Shown: positions 16,143 through 25,617 of the stretch, one piece after another | How positions within the stretch are numbered: the first letter of the stretch is position 1 | Layout of the letters: each line of letters begins with the position of its first letter | Assembly (NCBI RefSeq): GCF_021401085.1 | Contig: NZ_JACBFP010000003.1 | Location: 124,001 to 188,000 of the forward strand | Source: Chryseobacterium sp. R2A-55 | GTDB lineage: Bacteria > Bacteroidota > Bacteroidia > Flavobacteriales > Weeksellaceae | DNA length: 64,000 nt | Reading direction: 5' to 3' | Notes under the pieces: model-generated | Database searches by the model: none | The model's input: the letters and a program-made list of their open reading frames with translations, nothing else | What the model was told of the DNA's origin: nothing | Made by a program: the position numbers and the translations under genes

Positions 16143-18176
16143 TTATCCGATTTCAATTCCGTTTTCCACTTTTTCATCTGGAGTTACGAATGCGAGTTTT
16201 CCGTCAGGTTTTGTAGTCAGGAGCAACATTCCCTGGGATTCGATTCCGCGGATTTTCCTTGGCGCCAAATTGAGCAGAATCATCACCTGTTTTCCGAGCA
16301 GTTCTTCAGGAGTAAAACTCTCAGCAATGCCGGAAACCACAGTTCTCACGTCAATTCCGGTATCGACTTTCAATTTCAAAAGTTTATCTGCTTTCTCTAC
16401 TTTTTCAGCTTCTAAAATAGTGGCAGTTCTCAGGTCAATTTTAGTAAAATCATCAAATTGGATTTCGTCTTTCATGGGTGCAGCATTTGGATTGGTTTTG
16501 GCGTTTGACTGCTTGGTGTTCTCTAATTTTTGAATCTGGAAATCGATGGTTTCATCTTCAATTTTGGAGAAAAGCAATTCTGCCGGATTAATTTTATGTC
16601 CTGTTCTGATGAGGATTTTTTGGGTTTCAATTTCTTGCCAGTGCAATTGGTCCACCTTAAACATTTTCAGCAGTTTCGCAGAAGAAAAAGGCATGAAAGG
16701 TTCTGAAATCTGAGCTAACCCAACTGCGATTTGGGCTGCAATGAATAAAGAATTTGCGGCTTTTTCCGGATTTTCCTTGATGGTTTTCCAAGGCTCTTCG
16801 GACTGAAGAAACTGGTTTCCGAATCTTGCTAAATTCATTAATGATGATAAGGCATTTCTAAATTCAAAATGCTCCAGAAATGTTTCAATTTCCCTGGCAT
16901 ATTTTGAAATCTCATTCAGTTCTTCGGCGTTTTCGTTCCCGGCAGGAACTACTCCATCGTAATATTTATGGATCAGGACGGCAACCCTGTTGATGAAATT
17001 TCCAAAAATTCCAACCAATTCAGAATTGTTCTTGGTCTGAAAATCTTTCCAAGTGAAATTATTGTCCTTGGTTTCGGGAGCCGATGAAAGCAGTGCGTAG
17101 CGAAGTACATCCTGTTGTCCGGGGAATTCTTCCACGTATTCATGCGCCCAGACCGCCCAGTTTCTGGAGGTGGATATTTTGTCGTTTTCCAGATTAAGGA
17201 ACTCAAATGCAGGAACATTTTTCGGTAATATATAGTCTCCATGCGCTTTCATCATCGCCGGGAAAATAATACAATGGAACACGATATTGTCTTTTCCGAT
17301 AAAATGAACCAAATCAGAATTTTCATTTTGCCAATAATCTTTCCAGTTTTTTCCATTTTTCTCAGCCCATTGCTGCGTAAAGGAAATATATCCAATCGGT
17401 GCATCAAACCAAACGTACAGCACTTTCCCTTCTGCTCCTGGAAGCGGGACGGGAATGCCCCAATTGAGGTCTCGCGTCATTGCTCTTGGTTTCAGACCGT
17501 CGTTTAGCCAGGATTTTACCTGCCCGTAAACATTCGGTTTCCAATCCTCTTTGTGGCCTTCGATAATCCATTCATTGAGGAAATCTTCATAATCGTTCAA
17601 AGGAAGATACCAGTTTTTAGTTTCCTTTAGAATCGGCACATTTCCGCTCAACATGGAGTGCGGATTGATCAATTCAGAAGGTGAAAGTGTGGCACCACAT
17701 TTCTCGCACTGATCGCCGTAAGCATTTTCGTAACCGCAATTTGGGCAGGTTCCCACGATGTATCGGTCGGCAAGGAATTCTCCAGCCTGTTCGTCAAAAT
17801 ATTGCTCGGAAACTTCTTCAGCGAATTTTCCTTTTTGATAAAGATTGGTGAAAAAATCCTGGCTTACTTCATAGTGTTTTTTGGAAGTGGTTCTGGAATA
17901 CTCATCAAAAGAAATGCCCAAATCATGGAATGATTTTTTGATGATTTCGTGGTATTTATCCACTATATCTTGCGGGGTTACCCCTTCTTTTTTTGCACGT
18001 ATGGTAATGGGAATTCCGTGTTCATCAGAACCGCAGATGAATGCAACATCCTTTCCCAATCTCCTCTGAAATCTAGCATACACGTCCGCCGGAATATAAA
18101 CTCCCGCCAAATGCCCAATATGAACCGGTCCGTTTGCGTATGGCAAAGCGGCGGTAATCATTTTTCTTTCTGCCAT
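16143..18176 (-). CDS. metG: Methionyl-tRNA synthetase
   Basis: 677 residues, class I synthetase charging tRNA-Met. The HIGH motif is HIGH in [12 protein letters not shown] (about residues 14-25); the KMSKS loop is the variant KISTS in [13 protein letters not shown] zinc-binding insert with [18 protein letters not shown] carries four cysteines near residues 144-161. The C-terminal ~110 residues ([22 protein letters not shown] in two parts) form a Trbp111-like tRNA-binding/dimerisation domain. First gene of the metG-dinB-tsaC operon; a TATCTTTG -7 box lies 19 bp upstream. The intervening substitution in KMSKS is common in bacterial MetG. Confidence 0.97.
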   Translation of the reverse strand: MAERKMITAALPYANGPVHIGHLAGVYIPADVYARFQRRLGKDVAFICGSDEHGIPITIRAKKEGVTPQDIVDKYHEIIKKSFHDLGISFDEYSRTTSKKHYEVSQDFFTNLYQKGKFAEEVSEQYFDEQAGEFLADRYIVGTCPNCGYENAYGDQCEKCGATLSPSELINPHSMLSGNVPILKETKNWYLPLNDYEDFLNEWIIEGHKEDWKPNVYGQVKSWLNDGLKPRAMTRDLNWGIPVPLPGAEGKVLYVWFDAPIGYISFTQQWAEKNGKNWKDYWQNENSDLVHFIGKDNIVFHCIIFPAMMKAHGDYILPKNVPAFEFLNLENDKISTSRNWAVWAHEYVEEFPGQQDVLRYALLSSAPETKDNNFTWKDFQTKNNSELVGIFGNFINRVAVLIHKYYDGVVPAGNENAEELNEISKYAREIETFLEHFEFRNALSSLMNLARFGNQFLQSEEPWKTIKENPEKAANSLFIAAQIAVGLAQISEPFMPFSSAKLLKMFKVDQLHWQEIETQKILIRTGHKINPAELLFSKIEDETIDFQIQKLENTKQSNAKTNPNAAPMKDEIQFDDFTKIDLRTATILEAEKVEKADKLLKLKVDTGIDVRTVVSGIAESFTPEELLGKQVMILLNLAPRKIRGIESQGMLLLTTKPDGKLAFVTPDEKVENGIEIG

Positions 18177-18195
18177 TTTTTGCTCTTAATTTTTG

Positions 18196-18203
18196 CAAAG
18201 ATA
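18196..18203 (-). promoter_or_regulatory. -7 box TATCTTTG of metG
   Basis: Minus-strand TAnnTTTG match ending 19 nt before the metG ATG. Confidence 0.55.
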
Positions 18204-18511
18204 GGTTTTATGGATTTGAATTAAAAATTAACTAATGATTAAAGAAATGTTAATTGTTCAAATTGAGAAAATAATGAAATTTCATTCTACAGATTGCTTT
18301 TCGCTAAACATTTGTTTAACTTTTTGTTAAAATAATATTGCCTCTTTTTGAGAAATTGAAATATTAAGTTACTGCTAATTAGCTTATTATAACTTTCAAG
18401 TGCATCAAGATAGAATAAAATATCTAAATAATTAACATTTTTCTGAAAAATTTAATAATGATTGAAAAATTGATTAAATTGCAGAACTACTTGCATAGAA
18501 GTAGTTATGTA
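18204..18511. other. A+T-rich divergent intergenic region metG/susC
   Basis: About 300 bp with no ORF of note. It contains poly-T and poly-A tracts and several TTAAT/ATTAA stretches but no clear inverted repeat that would mark a regulator site. Control of the sus operon must act from here if transcriptional. Confidence 0.6.
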
Positions 18512-18541
18512 TTGAATATTAATCCTTAAATTTTATTTTTG
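18512..18541 (+). promoter_or_regulatory. Consensus promoter TTG-N19-TATTTTTG of the sus operon
   Basis: TTG (18512-18514), 19 nt, then TATTTTTG (18534-18541): a full match to the Bacteroidota vegetative consensus. The last G of the -7 box is the first base of the GTG usually taken as the susC start, so the transcript should begin downstream of that GTG. Confidence 0.65.
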
Positions 18542-21279
18542 TGAGAAACTATACTACAGTTTTGAAAATTGCTCCCGCTTTTTTATTGGCTGGAACAATG
18601 TTGCTAAATGCACAGCAGACTGACTCAATTAGAAAGGAAACCAAAATTGAAGAGGTTGTACTGATTGGTTATGGTAAACAGAAGAAATCCGACCTTACCG
18701 GTTCCATTACTTCTATCTCTGCCAAAGATTTCAATGGCGGTGCTACTTCGCCTGCACAATTGATCCAGGGAAAAACGCCGGGTGTGTCCATTACTGGCAA
18801 TAGCGGCGCTCCAGGTTCCGGTTCATCTATCAGAATCCGTGGTATCGGTACTTTGAGTGCATCTCAGTCACCATTAATCGTGATTGATGGGGTTCCGCAG
18901 GATTTCAACGGGATTTCAGGAGCGGCAGATCCGCTTTCGCTGATCAACCCGAATGATATTGAAACCTTCGATATTTTAAAAGACGCTTCTGCAACCGCCA
19001 TTTACGGTAACAGAGCTTCAAACGGGGTTATTTTGGTGACTACTAAGAGAGGTTCAGCCGGGAATTTCAAAGTAAACTTTTCCTCATTGGCTTCGGTTTC
19101 CACAAAAATGAAGAACACTCCGGTTTTGTCTGCCAACGAATTCCGATCTTTTATCAATGCAAATGCATCAGATGCCTACAAAGCGAAATTAGGATATGCT
19201 GATACCAATTGGCAGGACCTTATTTATCAGGCGGCATGGGGAACAGACAACAATATTGCGTTCTCAGGAGGAATTAAAGGATTTCCATATCGATTGTCTT
19301 TGGGCTACAATGAGCAAAACGGGATCGTAAAAACCAACTCTTTCCGAAGGACTTCTGTAGGTTTAAACTTGAACCCAAAATTATGGGACAATCATTTGTC
19401 AGTAACAGTTAACGCGAAAGGAACATTTACTGACAACCAATTTGCTGCCGGTGGTGTTATTGGCAGCGCCACTTACTTTGACCCTACACAACCGGTTTAC
19501 TCGGGAAATTCAAATTACGGAGGATATTACGAATGGCTGCTTAATGGAAATCTGAACGTTAACGCAAATGCAAACCCTTTGGCCCAGCTGGCTGCAACCA
19601 GAGATGTATCATCCGTGCTTAGAGGATTGGGAAATATCCAGCTTGACTATAAATTCCATTTTCTACCGGAATTACATTTCAATGTGAATGCCGGATATGA
19701 TTATGCTAAAGGATACGGCGCAAAAACCGAAAGCGGTTTATACAAAACGGCATTTGCAGACAAAGGCAGATACAGAAGCTACAAGCAGGAAAAGAAAAAC
19801 AAGCTTTTGGAAACATATTTAAGCTACACCAAAACCCTCGAAGCCATCAATACCAATGTGGATGTGGTCGGCGGATATGCTTATCAGAATTTCTACAGGT
19901 TTGAACCATTCGAACCTACTTACAAAGGAACCGGCAAAATTGATCCGGAAACCGGCAACAATCTGGACGTACGAAATGTTTTGATTTCATTTTACGGAAG
20001 AGGAATTTTCACCATTTCAAACAGATATATAATTTCGGCATCGGTAAGGAGAGACGGTTCTTCAAGATTCTGGAATGGTGTGGACACTTCGCATCTTTGG
20101 GGAACTTTCCCTGCAGTTTCCCTCGCTTGGAAAATCAATGAAGAGAGCTTTCTGAAAGGAAAAGGAATCAATACCCTGAAACTTAGGGCAGGTTGGGGAA
20201 AAACCGGTAACCAGGAATTAACAGGAGTCGGTGATTACCCTGCTTTTTCATCTTATAACTTAAGTAATGGTGGTGCTCAGTATTACATGGGAGACCAGTT
20301 TTACCAAATGTACCGTCCAGATATTTTCAACCCGAACTTAACTTGGGAAACCACTACCACCCAAAACCTTGGTTTGGATTTTGGTTTTGCACAAAACAGA
20401 ATTTTTGGCAGCATCGACTTGTTCCAGAAAAAGGCAGAGAAATTATTGGTAGATTCGCCAATCTTTGCGGGAGATGTTTCCAACCACAATGTTTTGAACG
20501 CGGGAACTATGGATTCCAAAGGAATTGAAGGATCCATTACGGTGGTTCCGGTAAAAACAGAAAACACGACATGGGAATTATCATTTAATGCAACTCATTA
20601 CAATTCTAAAGTCACCAATTTGGTGGATCGTGCAGATACCAGTTTCTTTATACCTCAAGGTGCAATTTCCGGAGGTGTAGGAAATACAATTCAGGCGCAT
20701 GTAGTTGGAAATCAACCTTATTCTTTCTATGTTTACCAACAGGTTTATGGACCAGATGGAAAACCATTGGATGGCGTTTTTGTTGACCGGAACGGAGACG
20801 GTAAAATTACAGAGGCTGATAAGTATTTTTATAAGTCAACCCAACCCGATGCCATTTTAGGTTTCAACACCAAATTCACCTATAAAAACTGGGATGCAGG
20901 ATTAAGCGCAAGAGCCGTGATCGGAAATTATGTGTACAACAATGCGGCATCTAACAGTTCGCTACAATCCGGTTCTACCAATGAGTATCTACAAAATGTC
21001 TATAATACTGCTGTCAATAATAATTTCTCAATACCTCGATATTTCTCAGACATCTTTGTAGAAAATGCTTCATTTTTCAGATTAGACAATCTGAATCTGG
21101 GATACAACTTCAGAGATATTTTCGCACCAGGTTCCAGTTTGAGAGTTTACGGTATGGCACAAAACATTTTCGTAGTGACAAAATATACAGGGGTTGACCC
21201 AGAAGTATTTGGCAACATTGACAACGGTTACTACCAAATGCCGAGAGTGTATTCATTAGGACTTAACTTTAATTTTTAA
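18541..21279 (+). CDS. susC: SusC/RagA-family TonB-dependent outer membrane transporter
   Basis: 912 residues from GTG at 18541. A signal peptide (KIAPAFLLAGTMLLNAQ) is followed almost at once by the TonB-box/plug region IEEVVLIGYGKQKKSDLTGS and by the plug motif IRIRGIGTLSASQSPLIVIDG, then the 22-strand barrel ending SLGLNFNF with terminal Phe. It lacks the N-terminal carboxypeptidase-regulatory-like domain of many SusC proteins. It should import maltooligosaccharides with SusD using TonB energy. Start is doubtful: the GTG overlaps the -7 box, and the TTG at codon 8 (18562) would give a compact signal peptide MKIAPAF. First gene of an operon; susD follows by 10 bp. Confidence 0.94.
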   Translation: MRNYTTVLKIAPAFLLAGTMLLNAQQTDSIRKETKIEEVVLIGYGKQKKSDLTGSITSISAKDFNGGATSPAQLIQGKTPGVSITGNSGAPGSGSSIRIRGIGTLSASQSPLIVIDGVPQDFNGISGAADPLSLINPNDIETFDILKDASATAIYGNRASNGVILVTTKRGSAGNFKVNFSSLASVSTKMKNTPVLSANEFRSFINANASDAYKAKLGYADTNWQDLIYQAAWGTDNNIAFSGGIKGFPYRLSLGYNEQNGIVKTNSFRRTSVGLNLNPKLWDNHLSVTVNAKGTFTDNQFAAGGVIGSATYFDPTQPVYSGNSNYGGYYEWLLNGNLNVNANANPLAQLAATRDVSSVLRGLGNIQLDYKFHFLPELHFNVNAGYDYAKGYGAKTESGLYKTAFADKGRYRSYKQEKKNKLLETYLSYTKTLEAINTNVDVVGGYAYQNFYRFEPFEPTYKGTGKIDPETGNNLDVRNVLISFYGRGIFTISNRYIISASVRRDGSSRFWNGVDTSHLWGTFPAVSLAWKINEESFLKGKGINTLKLRAGWGKTGNQELTGVGDYPAFSSYNLSNGGAQYYMGDQFYQMYRPDIFNPNLTWETTTTQNLGLDFGFAQNRIFGSIDLFQKKAEKLLVDSPIFAGDVSNHNVLNAGTMDSKGIEGSITVVPVKTENTTWELSFNATHYNSKVTNLVDRADTSFFIPQGAISGGVGNTIQAHVVGNQPYSFYVYQQVYGPDGKPLDGVFVDRNGDGKITEADKYFYKSTQPDAILGFNTKFTYKNWDAGLSARAVIGNYVYNNAASNSSLQSGSTNEYLQNVYNTAVNNNFSIPRYFSDIFVENASFFRLDNLNLGYNFRDIFAPGSSLRVYGMAQNIFVVTKYTGVDPEVFGNIDNGYYQMPRVYSLGLNFNF

Positions 21280-21289
21280 TTGAGAAGAA

Positions 21290-22951
21290 ATGAAATCATA
21301 TAAAACAAAATTTAAATCAATTTTTGCAGCAGCAACTGTTGCATTGCTATTCTCGGCGACTTCTTGTATGAAGGATCTGGAGCAGACCCCAACGGTGAAT
21401 GTGACTTCGGAAACGATTTATTCCAATTTTGCAAACTACCCACTTGCTCTAGCCAAATTATATGGTGGTTTTGCCCATGGCGGACAAGAAGGTGGTGGCG
21501 GAAACCCGGATATCACTGGTATCGATGGTAACTTCTCCCAATATACCAGGCAGCTTTTCACCCTGCAAGTGTTGCCAACAGACGAGGCGGTAATTGCCTG
21601 GAATGACGGCACTTTGCAAACCATCCATAAAATGAGCTGGGATTCCTCGAATGAGTTCATTGGCGCTTTTTACTACAGAATCTATACTGAAATTGCATTT
21701 TGCAACGATTTCATAAGAAATACAACCGATGCGAAATTGGCTCAAAACAATATTACCGGTGATAATCTGGTACAGGCAAAATATATGAGAACAGAAGCAA
21801 GATTCTTGAGAGCTCTTTCCTACTATTATGCTTTGGATATGTTTGGAAACGTGCCTTTTGCCACTGAAGACAATATGCCCATCGGGTCCACTCAGGCTCC
21901 GCCAAGAATTACAAGAGCAGATTTATATAAATATGTTGAATCTGAACTTTTGGCATGTGCGACTGACTTGAAAGATCCAAAAACTGCTGGATACGGAAGG
22001 GCTGATAAAGCTGCAGCGTGGTCAGTATTGGCTAGACTTTATCTTAATGCAGGAGTCTATACCGGCACCACGCAATATGCAAAAGTAATCGAGTACTGTA
22101 ACAAAGTAATCAATGCGGGTTATGCATTGCAAAACAAAGTGATTCAGGTTCCAGACCCAAACAATCCTGGAGAAACCATCAGTAAAGATATCAGCTACCA
22201 AAGTTTATTCCTTGCAGATAATGACAAAAACAACACTGAAGTTATTTTCCCAATAGTTTTTGATGGCATTAAAGCTCAGACTTATGGCGGTACAACGTAC
22301 TTGGTGCATGCTGCTGTAGGGGGAACTATGCCTGCAGCAGAATTTGGGATTAACGGCGGTTGGTCTGGTTTAAGAACAACCAAAGCTTACGTAGGACTAT
22401 TCGGAGGTGCAGGTACCAATGATGTGCGTGGAAATTTCTACACAGATAAGCAAACCTTAGAAATCGACGATTTAGGCAACTTCTCCAATGGGTATGCTTT
22501 TATTAAATACAAAAACATGACCAGCAACGGTGTAGAAGGTTCAGACGGACCAACACAGGGTTCCGGAAACTATGTGGACACAGATATTCCATTATTCCGT
22601 TTGGCAGATATCTATTTAATGTATGCTGAAGCCAACCTAAGAGGCGGTGGCGGTGATGCCGGAACAGCACTTGGTTATGTAAACGCATTAAGAGCCAGAG
22701 CCAAAGCAAATCCAATCACCTCAATGAGCCTGAATTTCATCCTGGATGAAAGAGGAAGAGAACTGGGCTGGGAAATGACAAGAAGAACAGACCTGATCCG
22801 TTTTGGCAAATTCACCACTGCTTCTTATTTGTGGCCTTGGAAAGGTGGAGTGAAAGGTGGACAAGCTGTGGAAGACTTCAGAAATCTATATCCCATCCCG
22901 GCAAAAGATCTTGTGGCTAATCCGAACCTGGTACAAAATCCTGGTTATTAA
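21290..22951 (+). CDS. susD: SusD/RagB-family surface glycan-binding lipoprotein
   Basis: 553 residues. The lipoprotein signal ends LLFSATSC with the lipidated Cys near residue 26, placing it on the cell surface with SusC. SusD-type features are the early YPLALAKLYGGFAHGG, the TPR-like helical region with ARFLRALSYYYALDMFG (about residues 171-187), and the C-terminal LDERGRELGWEMTRRTDLIRFGKF. The SusCD pair works as a pedal-bin importer. It is 10 bp after susC and 26 bp before the susE-like gene. Confidence 0.95.
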   Translation: MKSYKTKFKSIFAAATVALLFSATSCMKDLEQTPTVNVTSETIYSNFANYPLALAKLYGGFAHGGQEGGGGNPDITGIDGNFSQYTRQLFTLQVLPTDEAVIAWNDGTLQTIHKMSWDSSNEFIGAFYYRIYTEIAFCNDFIRNTTDAKLAQNNITGDNLVQAKYMRTEARFLRALSYYYALDMFGNVPFATEDNMPIGSTQAPPRITRADLYKYVESELLACATDLKDPKTAGYGRADKAAAWSVLARLYLNAGVYTGTTQYAKVIEYCNKVINAGYALQNKVIQVPDPNNPGETISKDISYQSLFLADNDKNNTEVIFPIVFDGIKAQTYGGTTYLVHAAVGGTMPAAEFGINGGWSGLRTTKAYVGLFGGAGTNDVRGNFYTDKQTLEIDDLGNFSNGYAFIKYKNMTSNGVEGSDGPTQGSGNYVDTDIPLFRLADIYLMYAEANLRGGGGDAGTALGYVNALRARAKANPITSMSLNFILDERGRELGWEMTRRTDLIRFGKFTTASYLWPWKGGVKGGQAVEDFRNLYPIPAKDLVANPNLVQNPGY

Positions 22952-22977
22952 TTTCACTTATTAAGAAAAATACTACA

Positions 22978-24090
22978 ATGAAAAACAATCATATTTTAAA
23001 AGCAATTTTTGCTTTTCTGGTTTTCCTTGGTCTCGCCTCATGTGACAACCGAGAGTTGATTCAGGTGGACAATACAGCAGCGCCGATCACTATGAACCTT
23101 TCGGCAGAACATCTTTTCCTGGATCAGAACTACCCAGACAATCCTGCGCTCAATATTACCTGGTCGCAAGCTGGTTACTCTGTTCCTGTAGAAATGAACT
23201 ACCGAATTGAAGCTTCTGCGACTCAGGATTTTGCAATTCCATATACACTGGGTACAGTAGCACAATCCGTCAGGACCGCCACTTACACGGTTTCACAAAT
23301 GAACACTGCGGCACAAACAATTGGTCTGACTCAGGATGTGGAAGGTAAAATGTATTTAAGAGTCACTTCCTATTTGGGTTCAGATGCTTTACCTTCTGTT
23401 TCTAATGTGACTTCTGTGATGATTACACCTTACGCATTGACTTATCCATCGTTTTACCTTGTTGGTGCTGCATCTGCAGTAGGATGGAATTCAGGAAGCG
23501 CACAGCTGCTTTACAAAAAAGACAGCAAATCAATGATCTATACTTACATGACGCCTGAAAATTTCAGATTCTTGGGTCAACAGGCTTGGTCACCACTAAA
23601 CTACAGTATTGACGTTCCTGCAACTGACGAACCGAACAGGTATTTCAAACAGACCACCCCAAACATCGTTTTCGGTGATCATGAAAACATGAAATTTACG
23701 GATACTGAAGGAATTTATCTTTTGGAAATCGATGCAGACGGAACCAAGAAATCTTTATCCGCTACAAAATCTACTTTAGGTTATAATTATGATAATCTTT
23801 ATATGGTAGGTTCAATCAACGGATGGGATGCGGGAAATCCTTTGACCATGACCAAAACTGGTGAAGGTGTCTTCGAAATAACCACCAATTTGGGTGCAGA
23901 TGCAGAATTCAAGTTTATCGGCCAAAAAGCTTGGGCGGCTCTTGAATGGGGAAATATCCTTAAAGACAATCCAGGAAATTCCGGATATCTAGCTCCTAAA
24001 GACGCGAATTCAAATATCGTGTTCCAAGGAAACGGAGGATCATACAAAGTTACAGTAAACCTTAAAATGGGAACATTTACAATCCAATAA
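22978..24090 (+). CDS. susE: SusE-like outer membrane starch-binding lipoprotein
   Basis: 370 residues. Lipoprotein signal with LASC at residues 20-23. Residues about 30-150 form the SusE N-terminal beta-sandwich domain (MNLSAEHLFLDQNYPDNPAL...NITWSQAGY). Two starch-binding modules follow: one beginning SFYLVGAASAVGWNSG and one beginning LYMVGSINGWDAGNPL with FKFIGQKAWAALEWGN; the W and GQ residues are those expected to stack on glucose rings. It should hold maltodextrin at the cell surface. Closely similar in layout to the next gene, which has an additional domain. Confidence 0.88.
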   Translation: MKNNHILKAIFAFLVFLGLASCDNRELIQVDNTAAPITMNLSAEHLFLDQNYPDNPALNITWSQAGYSVPVEMNYRIEASATQDFAIPYTLGTVAQSVRTATYTVSQMNTAAQTIGLTQDVEGKMYLRVTSYLGSDALPSVSNVTSVMITPYALTYPSFYLVGAASAVGWNSGSAQLLYKKDSKSMIYTYMTPENFRFLGQQAWSPLNYSIDVPATDEPNRYFKQTTPNIVFGDHENMKFTDTEGIYLLEIDADGTKKSLSATKSTLGYNYDNLYMVGSINGWDAGNPLTMTKTGEGVFEITTNLGADAEFKFIGQKAWAALEWGNILKDNPGNSGYLAPKDANSNIVFQGNGGSYKVTVNLKMGTFTIQ

Positions 24091-24108
24091 CTAAAGCAGC
24101 TATAAAAA

Positions 24109-25539
24109 ATGAAAAATATATTTAAAGTTTTAATGGTATTGATCCTACCATTGCTTTTACTGAACGCTTGCAGAGATGATGCAGATAAAAACTGGACTTC
24201 GCCGGAAAAAACAATTCATCTTTACAATACTACACTGAGTAGCAACACGCTCTATCCAACCATGGATAACAACACGTTCAGATTAGTATGGGACGATGCC
24301 AATGGCACCACCGGAACCTACACGGTGCAGTTTTCCAAAACAACCGACTTCAAAACACCGATCAGTTTTGGTACTTCACAGACCAATTCCCTGACGAAGT
24401 CCATCAGCAGCTTAAACACTGCGCTTTTGCAGGCAGGTTATTCACCTTATGCCCAAACCATGTTGTTTATCCGCGTGGTTAATGGAAACAATATCTCCAA
24501 CACAGTTTCAGTTGGAGTTACTCCTTATCCTGTTTCTGTACCGGTGATCACTAATCCGCTTGCAGGTCAGTCTGTGGTATTGGACGGAACCAATCCAACA
24601 GCGAATGCCATTACGGTAACTTGGGCCGACTACGATTATGGAACAACCGTAAATTATACCATAGAAATCGCACCTAAAGGAAGTAGTAATTTCATAGTTG
24701 CTGGGACTGCAACTGAGAAGCTATTGCCTATGACTAATTTTGAACTGAACGAGGCCGTACAAAAAATCAGCTTGCCAAACGGCGTATCCTCAGAAGTTGA
24801 CATTCGCGTAACTGCCAAAACTGAAAGTCCGGGCGGAGTGCTGACCAAAACTTCAGACTTGGTGACTTTCAAAGTAACGCCTTATCAACCGGCTTACAAA
24901 GATTTTTATCTTGTAGGAGGCGGAACAGCAGTAGGTTGGAATGCTGCTGGAGCTCAGCTGTTGCATAATGCTGCAAACATTTCAGAAATTTACACTTACT
25001 TGAGCAATAATGGCGATTTCAGATTCCTTGGTCAGCAAGACTGGAACCCAATCAACTACAGCCTGAACGCACCTGGAATGAATGACAGCTACAAATACTT
25101 CAACACCTGGTCCTCAAATCTGCAACCAAATGCACCAGAAAACATGACTTTCACAGGGGACTCCGGAGTTTACAAAATGGTAATCGATCAAAATACCAAA
25201 AGCATCAGCATCACTCCTTCATCTATTCCCACTCTTCCAACCAACTTATATTTGGTAGGATCAATTAATGGCTGGGATGCCGGTAGCGCATTGCCGATGA
25301 CACAAGTAGGTGACGGAATCTATGAATACACCATCGCAATTCCAGACGGAGCTGAGTTCAAATTTATCGGTCAGCAGTCTTGGGGTGATTTGGAATGGGC
25401 AAATATCCATACCGGAGGAAATTCAGGATTCCTCGGTCCAAAAGGGGACAACAACAATATCCAGTACAATGGAGGAGGCTCAACCTATAAAATCACAGCC
25501 AATATTAAAATGGGCACCTACAAAGTAGTTCCACAATAA
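24109..25539 (+). CDS. susF: SusF/SusE-like surface starch-binding lipoprotein
   Basis: 476 residues. Lipobox LLNAC at the end of a hydrophobic signal. Two fibronectin-like/SusE-N-type domains (about residues 25-145 and 145-265) are followed by two modules like those in the previous gene: DFYLVGGGTAVGWNAAGAQL with FRFLGQQDWNPINYSL, and LYLVGSINGWDAGSALPM with FKFIGQQSWGDLEWAN. The pair probably arose by duplication. It should add surface binding capacity for maltodextrin. Ends the susCDEF block; a terminator hairpin lies between it and the GH97 gene, so outer membrane components may be made in excess over the enzymes. Confidence 0.88.
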   Translation: MKNIFKVLMVLILPLLLLNACRDDADKNWTSPEKTIHLYNTTLSSNTLYPTMDNNTFRLVWDDANGTTGTYTVQFSKTTDFKTPISFGTSQTNSLTKSISSLNTALLQAGYSPYAQTMLFIRVVNGNNISNTVSVGVTPYPVSVPVITNPLAGQSVVLDGTNPTANAITVTWADYDYGTTVNYTIEIAPKGSSNFIVAGTATEKLLPMTNFELNEAVQKISLPNGVSSEVDIRVTAKTESPGGVLTKTSDLVTFKVTPYQPAYKDFYLVGGGTAVGWNAAGAQLLHNAANISEIYTYLSNNGDFRFLGQQDWNPINYSLNAPGMNDSYKYFNTWSSNLQPNAPENMTFTGDSGVYKMVIDQNTKSISITPSSIPTLPTNLYLVGSINGWDAGSALPMTQVGDGIYEYTIAIPDGAEFKFIGQQSWGDLEWANIHTGGNSGFLGPKGDNNNIQYNGGGSTYKITANIKMGTYKVVPQ

Positions 25540-25561
25540 CGAAAACTGATGATTAGACCAG

Positions 25562-25591
25562 AAACTGTTGCTTTTCAGCAGCAGTTTTTTT
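25562..25591 (+). terminator. Internal terminator between susF and the GH97 gene
   Basis: AAACTGTTGCT (25562-25572) pairs with AGCAGCAGTTT (25577-25587), one G-U pair, loop TTTC, T run to 25591. The following gene starts at 25618, so this may give partial read-through. Confidence 0.75.
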
Positions 25592-25617
25592 ATATTTAAT
25601 GCTCGAAATCTACGATA

